Assembly (NCBI GenBank): GCA_026990815.1
Contig: JALXCS010000038.1
Coordinates: forward strand, 15,581 to 28,485
DNA length: 12,905 bases
DNA from: Methylomonas sp.
Lineage (GTDB): Bacteria > Pseudomonadota > Gammaproteobacteria > Methylococcales > Methylomonadaceae
Reading direction: 5' to 3'
In this document: positions 6,853-12,905 of the stretch, in pieces
Layout: each line of letters starts with the position of its first letter
Position numbering within the stretch: position 1 is the stretch's first letter
Made by a program: the position numbers and the translations under genes
Notes under the pieces: model-generated
Database searches by the model: none
Seen by the model: the letters and a program-made list of their open reading frames with translations, nothing else
What the model was told of the DNA's origin: nothing

Positions 6853-7824
6853 ATGACAAATGACCAGGGAATACAATTTACTTCTGAAGGAAAATTAAAA
6901 CATTTTTTAACAATTGAAGGTTTGAGCAAAAGCCTGTTGACGGAGATTCTGGACGTTGCCGAATCTTTTGCCAGTGTTTCCGAGCAGCAGGTAAAAAAAT
7001 TCCCGCTGCTTCGGGGGAAAACCATTATTAATTTGTTTTTTGAGAACAGCACCCGAACCCGAACCACCTTTGATCTGGCAGCGACAAGATTGTCGGCCGA
7101 TGTGCTTAATATGGATATTTCCACTTCAGCAACATCTAAGGGCGAAACCTTGCTGGATACCATTCATAATCTGGAAGCCATGCATATTGATATGTTTGTC
7201 GTTAGACATTCGGTCAGTGGCGCTGCTCATTTTATTGCCCGGCATGTTGCACCAAATGTCAGTGTTATCAATGCCGGAGATGGCCAGCATGCCCATCCAA
7301 CACAGGCCATGCTGGATATGTTTACAATACGCCGATTTAAGCAGGATTTTAGCCCACTAAAAGTTGCAATTATTGGCGATATATTGCATTCGCGAGTTGC
7401 AAGGTCGCAAATTCAGGCATTAAATATCCTCGGAGTGGCGGCTGTTCACGTTATTGCCCCCAAAACACTGTTACCTGCACAGGCCGAATCGTTAGGTATA
7501 AAGGTTTTTTATGATGTGAAGCAAGGGCTTGAAGATGTGGATGTCGTTATCATGCTGCGCTTGCAGAAAGAACGCATGACTGGCGCATTGTTGCCTACTG
7601 AAAGTGAATATTACAAATGTTACGGTTTAACTGAAGAAAAACTAAAATTTGCCAAGCAAGATGCTATTGTCATGCACCCTGGCCCAATCAATAGGGGGGT
7701 GGAAATTGCTTCAGAAGTTGCCGATGGGATGAGATCAGTGATTTTAAAGCAGGTTAGTTATGGCATTGCAGTTAGAATGGCAATTATGTCGATGACTATG
7801 CAGGCAGCTGGAAGCAGAGAATGA
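6853..7824 (+). CDS. pyrB: Aspartate carbamoyltransferase, catalytic chain
   Basis: 323 residues. It condenses carbamoyl phosphate with aspartate, the committed step of pyrimidine synthesis. Carbamoyl-phosphate-binding residues are in FFENSTRTRTTF (about 62-73). Others seen are a Ser/Lys loop (STSATSKGET, about 90-99), VVRHS, AGDGQHAHPTQAMLD (about 141-155) and near the C-terminus MHPGPINRGVEI. The N-terminal extension before HFLTIEGLSK is about 16 residues, like the Pseudomonas-type enzyme, which forms a complex with a non-catalytic dihydroorotase instead of PyrI. No pyrI is present here, and the next gene is that dihydroorotase homologue. The ATG directly follows the pyrR stop and the end overlaps the next gene by four bases. 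Confidence 0.97.
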   Translation: MTNDQGIQFTSEGKLKHFLTIEGLSKSLLTEILDVAESFASVSEQQVKKFPLLRGKTIINLFFENSTRTRTTFDLAATRLSADVLNMDISTSATSKGETLLDTIHNLEAMHIDMFVVRHSVSGAAHFIARHVAPNVSVINAGDGQHAHPTQAMLDMFTIRRFKQDFSPLKVAIIGDILHSRVARSQIQALNILGVAAVHVIAPKTLLPAQAESLGIKVFYDVKQGLEDVDVVIMLRLQKERMTGALLPTESEYYKCYGLTEEKLKFAKQDAIVMHPGPINRGVEIASEVADGMRSVILKQVSYGIAVRMAIMSMTMQAAGSRE

Positions 7825-9095
7825 CTAGGATTCATATTGCACAGGGGCGGATTATAGATCCAGAAACTGGTATGGATAGTATTGGCGATATTTATGTTGC
7901 AGATAACAGGATATTCTCAATTCTGGGGCAACTGGAAGATTTTGATGCTGAGATTACCATTGATGCAAGAAATCAGATTATCTGTCCCGGTTTTATTGAT
8001 TTAAGTGCGCGTTTGAGGGAGCCGGGTGCAACCCAGAAAGCAACTATTGCCAGTGAAGTTAAAGCCGCAGCAGCTTCTGGAGTGACAACGCTGTGTATTC
8101 CGCCAGATACCAGCCCCTGTATTGATAATCCAGCGGTTGTAGAGTTGATTGATGACAAGGCAAAAGCTGCTAATTATATGCAGATATACCCAATTGGTGC
8201 ATTGACTTACAAGCTGCAAGGTCAGGAATTGAGTTCCATGTTTGCTCTGAAAAATGCCGGATGTATTGCTGTCAGCAACGCCCAGATGCCGATTGCAAAT
8301 TTACTGATTTTGCGTAGAGCAATGGAATATGCTGCTAGTTTTGAGTTGTTACTGATTTATCGACCGCAAGATTATCATTTAAGCCAGCAGGGTTGCGCTC
8401 ATGAGGGGGCAGTTGCTACCCGCTATGGATTGCCTGCTATACCGGAAATTGCAGAAACTACGGCTTTGTTACAATGCCTGGAACTGGTTGCACACACTGG
8501 TTGCAAGGTCCATTTTGGTCAAATTAGTTGCGCGAGGTCGGTTGATTTTATTCGCCTGGCGAAACATTCTGGTTTGCCTGTTAGTGCCGATGTTGCTATT
8601 CATCAGCTTCATTTAACAGAAAATGATGTTTTACCATTCGATGGTGTTTACCATGTTAATCCACCATTTCGCAGAGCAGGGGATCGACAAGCATTGAGGA
8701 TGGCAGTTAGTGAAGGGGTGTTAGATGCAATTTGCAGCGATCATCAACCCCATAATATTGATGCCAAACTTGGCGCGTTTCCTGAAACTGAACCGGGTGT
8801 TTCATCTCTGGAAACGTTATTGCCATTGACGTTAAGCTTGGTCAATGAAAATGAGCTGAGTCTTATGCAGGCGATAGCGGCTTTAACGACCAAGCCGGCA
8901 AAAATACTGGGCCTGGAGGCGCCGAGCTTGAAGGTAGGGAGGTTGGCGGATTTATGTATTTTCGATCCGGAAATAATTTGGCAAATTAATACCCAATCCT
9001 GGCTGAGTAGCGGCAGAAATACGCCTTTCTGGCAGCAAAATTTACAGGGCAAGGTTACCCATACTATCCAGAATGGTCAGATTATTTTTGGCTAG
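7821..9095 (+). CDS. pyrC: Non-catalytic dihydroorotase homologue (PyrC'), ATCase structural partner
   Basis: 424 residues of the amidohydrolase/type I dihydroorotase family. The N-terminal metal-binding motif, normally D-x-H-x-H before LREPG, is DLSARLREPG (about 60-69), so both metal-binding histidines are lost. The MPNT segment is IPPDTSP. HFGQISCARSVDFI and the SDHQPH segment remain, so the fold is kept while the active site is not. This matches the Pseudomonas PyrC' protein, required to assemble a stable aspartate carbamoyltransferase complex but inactive as a dihydroorotase. It overlaps pyrB by ATGA, which fits stoichiometric production of the two subunits. A catalytic dihydroorotase should be encoded elsewhere. 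No convincing terminator follows the stop. Confidence 0.93.
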   Translation: MTRIHIAQGRIIDPETGMDSIGDIYVADNRIFSILGQLEDFDAEITIDARNQIICPGFIDLSARLREPGATQKATIASEVKAAAASGVTTLCIPPDTSPCIDNPAVVELIDDKAKAANYMQIYPIGALTYKLQGQELSSMFALKNAGCIAVSNAQMPIANLLILRRAMEYAASFELLLIYRPQDYHLSQQGCAHEGAVATRYGLPAIPEIAETTALLQCLELVAHTGCKVHFGQISCARSVDFIRLAKHSGLPVSADVAIHQLHLTENDVLPFDGVYHVNPPFRRAGDRQALRMAVSEGVLDAICSDHQPHNIDAKLGAFPETEPGVSSLETLLPLTLSLVNENELSLMQAIAALTTKPAKILGLEAPSLKVGRLADLCIFDPEIIWQINTQSWLSSGRNTPFWQQNLQGKVTHTIQNGQIIFG

Positions 9096-9131
9096 GGGAA
9101 TTCTCATTAATTTTTCAGGAGAAAGAGTAGC

Positions 9132-9641
9132 TCAAGCGCCTTTTCTTTGAACTGTCCTGGCAAAATCAAAATTTTTTTGTTCCAGTTCCCTAAAACGCTG
9201 GTCTAATATTTCTGCCAAAATTTCCGATGGTTCTGTTGTGTCTTCTTCGTCTACTGCAACATCATCCTGGACAACCTGTTGCAAGTGATCTGCATAAAGT
9301 CTGGTTACTACATTTTTGAACCAGATTGGTCTTCGACGGACAATATAAATGCCAAAAGGAACAGTGAAAGGGACAATAACATCGATTAGAAACATGGTAG
9401 TCAAGGCAATTGTGCAATTCCTTCTTGTTTTCATCGGGTCATGCCCTTCTATGGAGATTTCCTTGCTGATTTTATTTGGATTAATTGGTCTGTCAGCATA
9501 GAGATTTTTAACGGTATTCGGTATCCAGGTCGGTCTTTTCCTCACTGCATAAAGACTGTAAATTGCAGTAAAGGGGATGGGCAGGATTTCAACAATAAAC
9601 ATCGTACATAAGGTTAGAGTGCATTTCGTTTGTGTTTTCAC
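9132..9641 (-). CDS. Unrecognised membrane protein with an internal tandem duplication
   Basis: 169 residues starting at GTG 9641, six bases after AGGAAG. Residues 1-51 and 70-119 are copies of one unit: both begin MKT, then C-T, L, TMF, a PFT, a basic stretch (RKRPTW or RRRPIW) and an N.V..LYAD ending. My hand alignment gives 24 identical positions in about 50 with one gap. Each unit has one hydrophobic segment (TLCTMFIVEILPIPFTAIY and ALTTMFLIDVIVPFTVPFG) with an acidic residue (Glu18, Asp87) at the same place, so two membrane passes are likely. The C-terminus (about 121-169) is acidic then helical (EILAEILDQRFRELEQKN) and probably cytoplasmic. An internal ATG at 9434 starts the second unit exactly and is preceded by GAAGGG, as if two small genes had been joined. 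I know no family for it and assign no function. Confidence 0.7.
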   Translation of the reverse strand: MKTQTKCTLTLCTMFIVEILPIPFTAIYSLYAVRKRPTWIPNTVKNLYADRPINPNKISKEISIEGHDPMKTRRNCTIALTTMFLIDVIVPFTVPFGIYIVRRRPIWFKNVVTRLYADHLQQVVQDDVAVDEEDTTEPSEILAEILDQRFRELEQKNFDFARTVQRKGA

Positions 9642-9694
9642 TTTACTTCCTAACTATCTTATGAATTATTATTTTGAAACTACTGGTGAACACA

Positions 9695-9722
9695 ATTATA
9701 TATTCTAAGCAAAATTAGTCCA
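9695..9722 (-). promoter_or_regulatory. Candidate promoter for the duplicated membrane protein gene
   Basis: On the minus strand TGGACT (9722-9717) and a perfect TATAAT (9700-9695) are 16 bases apart, with the -10 about 54 bases upstream of the GTG start. The -35 element overlaps the end of the yigZ-type gene. The -10 is good and the -35 mediocre; the gene may also be read from yigZ, which lies on the same strand 73 bases upstream. Confidence 0.35.
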
Positions 9723-10275
9723 GAATTTGTTTAAGGTCGGCAATATGGTCTGTAGGCAGGTTAATAGTCAGCTTGATGGTATCGGAAAATTCCTTATGGA
9801 GAATTTTACCTTGAAATTTCTGCAGCTGATATTCCAGTTGCTGCAATTGTTTATAGTCCAGTTCAACCTGTAGTGTAGTTGTTGCAACAAAAGGGAAAAC
9901 TTCAGCCACTTCAATCACTTTTTTTGCAGTATTCCCATAAGCCCTGGTTAATCCGCCAGTTCCTAATTTGATCCCACCAAAATAACGAATGACGGCAATT
10001 AGAACATTAACCAGGTCTTTTCCCTCTAAATGTTGAAAAATTGGTTTTCCTGCCGTACCACTGGGTTCTCCGGCATCATGAAACCGGTAAAGAATACCTT
10101 TTTCTGTTTTGAACCGGTAGGCAAAAGCAATATGTGAGGCACTGGTATGTTGTTGATGCAGTTGTTGCAGAAGATTGACTGCTGTTACCTCATTTTCGCA
10201 GGGAGCAATGAATCCGATAAATCGGGATTTTTTAATCATGTCTTCAATTGTTTGTTCTGATTTGACACAATGCAC
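9715..10275 (-). CDS. yigZ: YigZ/IMPACT family protein
   Basis: 186 residues with the UPF0029/IMPACT signature: IKKSRFIGFIAPC near the N-terminus, FHDAGEPSGTAGKPI in the centre and VIRYFGGIKLGTGGLTRAYG, followed by the smaller C-terminal domain (about 130-186). E. coli YigZ is of similar architecture; the biochemical role is unsettled, and homology to eukaryotic IMPACT suggests a link to translation control. The best start is GTG at 10275, which places KKSRF about 14 residues in; the frame is closed by TAA at 10299, so little extension is possible. No good ribosome binding site is seen. The gene is divergent from glcD with 26 bases between starts, so promoters must overlap coding sequence. 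Confidence 0.93.
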   Translation of the reverse strand: MHCVKSEQTIEDMIKKSRFIGFIAPCENEVTAVNLLQQLHQQHTSASHIAFAYRFKTEKGILYRFHDAGEPSGTAGKPIFQHLEGKDLVNVLIAVIRYFGGIKLGTGGLTRAYGNTAKKVIEVAEVFPFVATTTLQVELDYKQLQQLEYQLQKFQGKILHKEFSDTIKLTINLPTDHIADLKQILD

Positions 10276-10301
10276 AATATTGGCGTCCGGATAAAATTAT
10301 C

Positions 10302-11798
10302 ATGATAACAATTTCACCTCATGCTTCAGAAAAAATTCATCACCAGGTGAATAAAAAAAGTCTTGTCAGACTATTTAGCCATGTCTTGACAGACTCATCC
10401 ATTCTGACGGAACCAGAGCAATTGGCGCCTTATGAATGTGATGGCTTGTCTGCTTACCAATGTACTCCCTGGATTGTGGTGTTGCCTGCAACCATAGAAC
10501 AGGTGCGGAAAATAATGAAAATTTGTTATCAACAAGGCGTGCCGGTAGTGGCGAGAGGAGCAGGAACAGGTCTGTCAGGAGGAGCAATTCCGCTGGATAA
10601 TGGCGTGTTGTTGGGACTGGCGAAATTTAATGAAATAATTCAGATTGATACAAAAAATCGAATTGCTGTTGTACAGCCTGGTGTTCGAAATCTGGCAATT
10701 TCACAAGCAGCAGCAAAACATGGCCTGTATTATGCCCCAGATCCATCTTCGCAAATCGCCTGTTCAATCGGTGGCAACGTTGCCGAAAATGCCGGTGGTG
10801 TACATTGTCTTAAATATGGATTGACGACTCACAATATTTTGCATTTAAAAATAATTACTATGCAAGGTGAATTATTGACCATTGGTAGTCATGGCTTGGA
10901 TAGTCCGGGATATGATTTATTGGCATTGATGACTGGTTCAGAAGGTATGTTAGGGGTTATTGCTGAAGTGACGGTTAAATTATTACCCATTCCGGAAACC
11001 TCGCAGGTGATTCTTGCTGCTTTTCAAGATATTGTAAGCGCTGGAGAGGCGGTTGCTGGACTGATTGCAAAAGGTCTGATTCCAGCCGGTCTGGAAATGA
11101 TGGATAATGCTGCTATTCGTGCCGCGGAAAATTTTATTCATGTTGGTTATCCCGTTGATGCCGAAGCAATTTTACTTTGCGAGTTGGATGGCACAACAGA
11201 TCAAGTTGCTGATGAACTGAATAAGGCAGTGGAAATTTTGGAAAACTTTGGGGCAACAGTGCGGGTTGCCCAAACCGAGCAAGAACGACAAAAAATGTGG
11301 GCAGGGCGCAAATCTGCATTCCCAGCAGTCGGCAGAATTTCCCCCGATTATTACTGTATGGATGGTACTATTCCAAGAAGGCATCTGGCCAGGGTTTTGC
11401 AAAGAATTTCAGGTTTGTCCAAAAAATACGGTTTGGCGGTAGCCAATGTTTTTCATGCTGGCGATGGTAATTTGCACCCATTAATTTTATACAATGCCGA
11501 TAACCCGGGAGAGCTTGAAAAGGCAGAGCAACTAGGTGGCGACATTTTGGAATTAAGTATAGAACTAGGCGGCACTATTACCGGAGAACATGGTGTTGGC
11601 GTGGAAAAGATCAGCCATATGTGTTTGCAATTTTCAAATGAGGAAATTAAACATTTTCACTCTATCAAGCAAGCATTTGATGAAAAAGGTCTGTTAAATC
11701 CGGGTAAGGCAGTGCCAACTTTGAATCGCTGCGCTGAATATGGGGCCTTGCATGTGCATCAAGGCAAATTGCCTCATGAAGAGTTAGAAAGATTTTGA
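10302..11798 (+). CDS. glcD: Glycolate oxidase FAD-binding subunit GlcD
   Basis: 498 residues, co-linear with E. coli GlcD (499) by recall across nearly the whole length: APYECDGLSAY near the start, the FAD-binding loop VVARGAGTGLSGGA (about 82-95), APDPSSQIACSIGGNVAENA, LDSPGYDLLALMTGSEGMLG, then RISPDYYCMDGTIPRR, NVFHAGDGNLHP, GTITGEHGVG and the C-terminal HQGKLPHEELERF. GlcD is the FAD subunit of the GlcDEF glycolate oxidase, which oxidises glycolate to glyoxylate and feeds electrons to the respiratory chain. GlcE and GlcF normally follow, but neither is within the 1.1 kb to the window end. It could work with subunits encoded elsewhere, or have been separated from them by the mobile DNA downstream. 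A 12-base palindrome covers its start codon. No plus-strand terminator is seen after it. Confidence 0.93.
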   Translation: MITISPHASEKIHHQVNKKSLVRLFSHVLTDSSILTEPEQLAPYECDGLSAYQCTPWIVVLPATIEQVRKIMKICYQQGVPVVARGAGTGLSGGAIPLDNGVLLGLAKFNEIIQIDTKNRIAVVQPGVRNLAISQAAAKHGLYYAPDPSSQIACSIGGNVAENAGGVHCLKYGLTTHNILHLKIITMQGELLTIGSHGLDSPGYDLLALMTGSEGMLGVIAEVTVKLLPIPETSQVILAAFQDIVSAGEAVAGLIAKGLIPAGLEMMDNAAIRAAENFIHVGYPVDAEAILLCELDGTTDQVADELNKAVEILENFGATVRVAQTEQERQKMWAGRKSAFPAVGRISPDYYCMDGTIPRRHLARVLQRISGLSKKYGLAVANVFHAGDGNLHPLILYNADNPGELEKAEQLGGDILELSIELGGTITGEHGVGVEKISHMCLQFSNEEIKHFHSIKQAFDEKGLLNPGKAVPTLNRCAEYGALHVHQGKLPHEELERF

Positions 11799-11849
11799 TT
11801 GGTAGGATCGATAAATACTGTAAACAGCTTGATAGAAAGAATAAAAAGC

Positions 11850-11882
11850 AAAAAAAAGCCCCTGCTATGGAGGAACAGGGGC
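11850..11882 (-). terminator. Rho-independent terminator reading on the minus strand
   Basis: A perfect 7-base-pair stem (GCCCCTG/CAGGGGC) with an 11-base loop, followed on the minus strand by eight U. On the plus strand the hairpin is followed by GAATGTGC, so it is not a terminator for glcD. No minus-strand gene is recognised to its right in the window. Confidence 0.7.
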
Positions 11883-11924
11883 GAATGTGCTAACAAATAT
11901 TAACAACACTTAAGGAGGAGTATT

Positions 11925-11978
11925 ATGCTAAAAAAGCATCGTACAAATTATTTAAAGCAATTACGATGCCAACTTTAA
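11925..11978 (+). CDS. Possible 17-residue peptide ORF behind a near-perfect Shine-Dalgarno
   Basis: TAAGGAGG (11911-11918), a full match to the anti-Shine-Dalgarno sequence, lies six bases before ATG. The ORF reads MLKKHRTNYLKQLRCQL and stops: a short, very basic peptide (three Lys, two Arg and one His before the last four residues). Inside it GCATCGTA (11936-11943) and TACGATGC form a perfect 8-base inverted repeat that could fold in the mRNA. It might be a leader peptide, a small basic peptide gene or the surviving 5' end of a gene lost when mobile DNA arrived. I do not recognise the peptide. The ribosome binding site is clear; the coding status is uncertain. Confidence 0.35.
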   Translation: MLKKHRTNYLKQLRCQL

Positions 11979-12033
11979 AAGCTATCGTCTAATAAGGTTT
12001 TGATGCAACACCATTAAATCAGTGGAGTGTTGG

Positions 12034-12061
12034 TTTTGTCAGAATATGACAAAATTTGTCA
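12034..12061. promoter_or_regulatory. Cluster of three alternating TGACAAA dyad half-sites
   Basis: TTTTGTCA, five bases, TGACAAAA (12034-12054), then TTTGTCA (to 12061). The last two form an odd-length palindrome (TGACAAA, A, TTTGTCA), so the middle half-site belongs to two overlapping dyads. This looks like a binding site for a dimeric regulator with cooperative or alternative spacing. No recognised gene is close enough to say what it would control. Confidence 0.4.
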
Positions 12062-12264
12062 CAAAAGACCAAGAAAAGTTACTTTTTTGCAGTGATTTAC
12101 AATTTCTGAAATACAAATTATTGATAAAGAAGGTCTGAAGTAGTCAAATTATCTGATTGAATTTTGCAGGAAATTTTTGTTGCTTAGATTCAACTCATAA
12201 GTGCAAAATAATTTCTAGATGATGAGGTTGGATGCTTACACTCAACTGGTCAAGATAATTATCG

Positions 12265-12789
12265 GTGTGCCAAGAAGGCGAAGCAGTAAGGAAGCTGTGA
12301 GCTATGCTGTACCAGTGATGAGGGGCGGGCCCCTCGGTATCGCCGATTAGGCGGAGATACCAAACCACCCTGAGCTGCATCTGTAAAGAGCGGGTGTGGT
12401 GAGCGTCATGGGAAAAGGCGGGAGTACTCCCGTTAGGTGTGAATAATTGAGACGAATGCAAATGAACCATCGAAGAAGTGTCGATAAATGTAACCGATGT
12501 CGAAACCGGGGTCTCGACAATGCCCCGGGACAAGTCAGACAGAAACCTGAATTCCGGTCTGGCGGCATCCGGCATAGAGGTGGCGTGACGATTATTCAGG
12601 CGCGGGTACGGAACTTGGGAATCTGTCGCTTCGATGTTAAGGAAGCCGCTCAAGCGGAGATCCCGCAAGAGCTTGAGTACCGATGCGAAGCACAGAGGCG
12701 GAGTCATGCATAATAGTGAGGAAGAGGCTGTAATGGCATTGAAGCGAAGGCATGACCTTATTCGGCTTGCAGAGGGTGACAACTGTGAA
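12265..12789 (+). mobile_element. Group II intron, 5' part of the ribozyme (interrupted)
   Basis: The sequence from GTGTGCC at 12265 is GC-richer than its surroundings and full of short complementary segments (for example GGGGC/GCCCC near 12321). It carries stretches I associate with bacterial group II intron domain I and the lead-in to domain IV, such as GAGTACCGATGCGAAGCACA (12674-12693) and AATGGCATTGAAGCGAAGG. GTGTG fits the 5' consensus GUGYG. The six bases before it, TTATCG (12259-12264, candidate IBS1), are exactly complementary to CGATAA at 12482-12487 (candidate EBS1), supporting both strand and boundary. I found no equally good EBS2-IBS2 pair. The reverse transcriptase/maturase ORF, domains V and VI and the 3' exon are not seen, because the sequence gives way to an IS end at about 12790. 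The long minus-strand ORF across this region is an antisense shadow. Confidence 0.8.
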
Positions 12790-12905
12790 TGTAGTGGTCT
12801 AATAAACTTGCACCTCAAAATGAGATAAAATTTCATTAAAAAAAGAGGAAAAAAATGAGTAAAAAAAGACCCACTTATTCAATCGAATTCAAAAAAGAAG
12901 CAGCG
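12790..12905 (+). mobile_element. Left end of an IS3-family-like insertion sequence
   Basis: At about 12790 the intron sequence changes to TGTAGTGGTCTAATAAAC, starting with the TG typical of IS3-family ends, then AT-rich DNA, a ribosome binding site (AGAGGA) and the first codons of an OrfA-like protein. The right end, terminal inverted repeat partner and target duplication lie outside the window, so family and exact left boundary are inferred. The element is read in the same direction as the intron. Confidence 0.65.
12855..12905 (+). CDS. IS3-type transposase OrfA, N-terminus only (3' end outside window)
   Basis: Seventeen codons, MSKKRPTYSIEFKKEAA, continue to the window edge. The pattern of a basic N-terminus, then (Y/F)S.EFK.EA, is that of the helix-turn-helix OrfA of IS3-family transposases, which binds the element's ends. 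The start is supported by AGAGGA five bases upstream of the ATG. In IS3 elements OrfB, the DDE catalytic part, usually follows in an overlapping frame made by programmed frameshifting; it would lie beyond the window. Whether this copy is intact cannot be told. Confidence 0.75.
   Translation, partial: MSKKRPTYSIEFKKEAA

Larger units (their letters stand above)
11799..12264. other. Intergenic region between glcD and the group II intron
   Basis: 466 AT-rich bases with no gene of normal size. Left to right it holds a minus-strand terminator (11850-11882), a strong ribosome binding site with a 17-codon ORF (11914-11978), a weak hairpin (CAACAC/GTGTTG, 12006-12032) followed by GTTTTGTC, a triple TGACAAA dyad (12034-12061) and an 8-base inverted repeat ATTTTGCA/TGCAAAAT (12161-12168 and 12202-12209). 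I see no remnant of glcE or glcF and no convincing promoter. Confidence 0.6.

Noticed and set aside
10262..10290. TTGACA at 10262-10267 as the -35 of a glcD promoter
   Set aside because: The hexamer is perfect, but at 16-18 base spacing the downstream sequence is GC-rich with no -10 match.
12006..12032. CAACAC/GTGTTG hairpin followed by GTTTTGTC as a plus-strand terminator
   Set aside because: Six pairs with a long loop, only four consecutive T, and it merges into the TGACAAA dyads; too weak to call.
12161..12209. ATTTTGCA/TGCAAAAT inverted repeat as the ends of a miniature transposon
   Set aside because: Only 8 bases per arm, about 50 bases overall and no target duplication seen; a chance repeat is as likely in AT-rich DNA.
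12219..12264. A short reading frame (ATG ATG AGG ...) running into the intron 5' junction as a possible interrupted exon gene
   Set aside because: Only 15 codons, no ribosome binding site and no recognisable protein; without the 3' exon it cannot be supported.
12195..12836. A 213-codon minus-strand ORF across the right end, and plus-strand ORFs at 12447-12713 and 12634-12828
   Set aside because: They lie over the structured group II intron RNA and cross into the IS end. They lack family motifs or sensible ribosome binding sites, and are typical spurious ORFs in ribozyme sequence.

Overview
The window is a chromosomal segment of a low-GC gammaproteobacterium. The evidence is protein similarity (GlcD, YqgE, RuvX and GshB read like their E. 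coli and Pseudomonas counterparts) and gene order: gshB - tonB-like - yqgE - ruvX - pyrR - pyrB - degenerate pyrC is the arrangement I know from Pseudomonas. A methanotroph-like member of the Methylococcales is my best guess, but nothing in the window proves it.

Region by region. (1) 1-1154: the 3' part of a cyclic-nucleotide-binding/rhodanese/coiled-coil protein, ending at a strong symmetric terminator. (2) 1181-1654, minus strand: the ribosomal protein pair rpmB-rpmG with a good sigma70-type promoter. (3) 1805-3797: a probable small membrane peptide, gshB and a TonB-like gene, all overlapping or touching. (4) 3808-5070, minus strand: an EAL-domain protein with a degenerate GGDEF half, sitting inside the otherwise conserved block. 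(5) 5317-9095: yqgE, ruvX, pyrR, pyrB and a non-catalytic dihydroorotase homologue, with overlapping or abutting ends, so almost certainly one operon. (6) 9132-10275, minus strand: an unrecognised small membrane protein with an internal duplication, and a YigZ/IMPACT-family gene. (7) 10302-11798: glcD, divergent from yigZ and without glcE or glcF behind it. (8) 11799-12264: an intergenic region with a minus-strand terminator, a very strong ribosome binding site before a 17-codon ORF, and a cluster of TGACAAA dyads. (9) 12265-12789: the 5' half of a group II intron ribozyme, cut off by (10) 12790-12905, the left end and first codons of an IS3-type insertion sequence that runs out of the window.

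The core genes cover the second step of glutathione synthesis (GshB), the first committed step of pyrimidine synthesis (PyrB with its structural partner PyrC') and a PRPP-binding regulator (PyrR). The accessory part is the right end, where a mobile element has landed inside another mobile element just past glcD. I see no CRISPR array, tRNA, rRNA or phage genes. The points most worth a second look are the duplicated membrane protein, the small ORF upstream of gshB, the 11.8-12.1 kb intergenic signals and the nested intron/IS junction.
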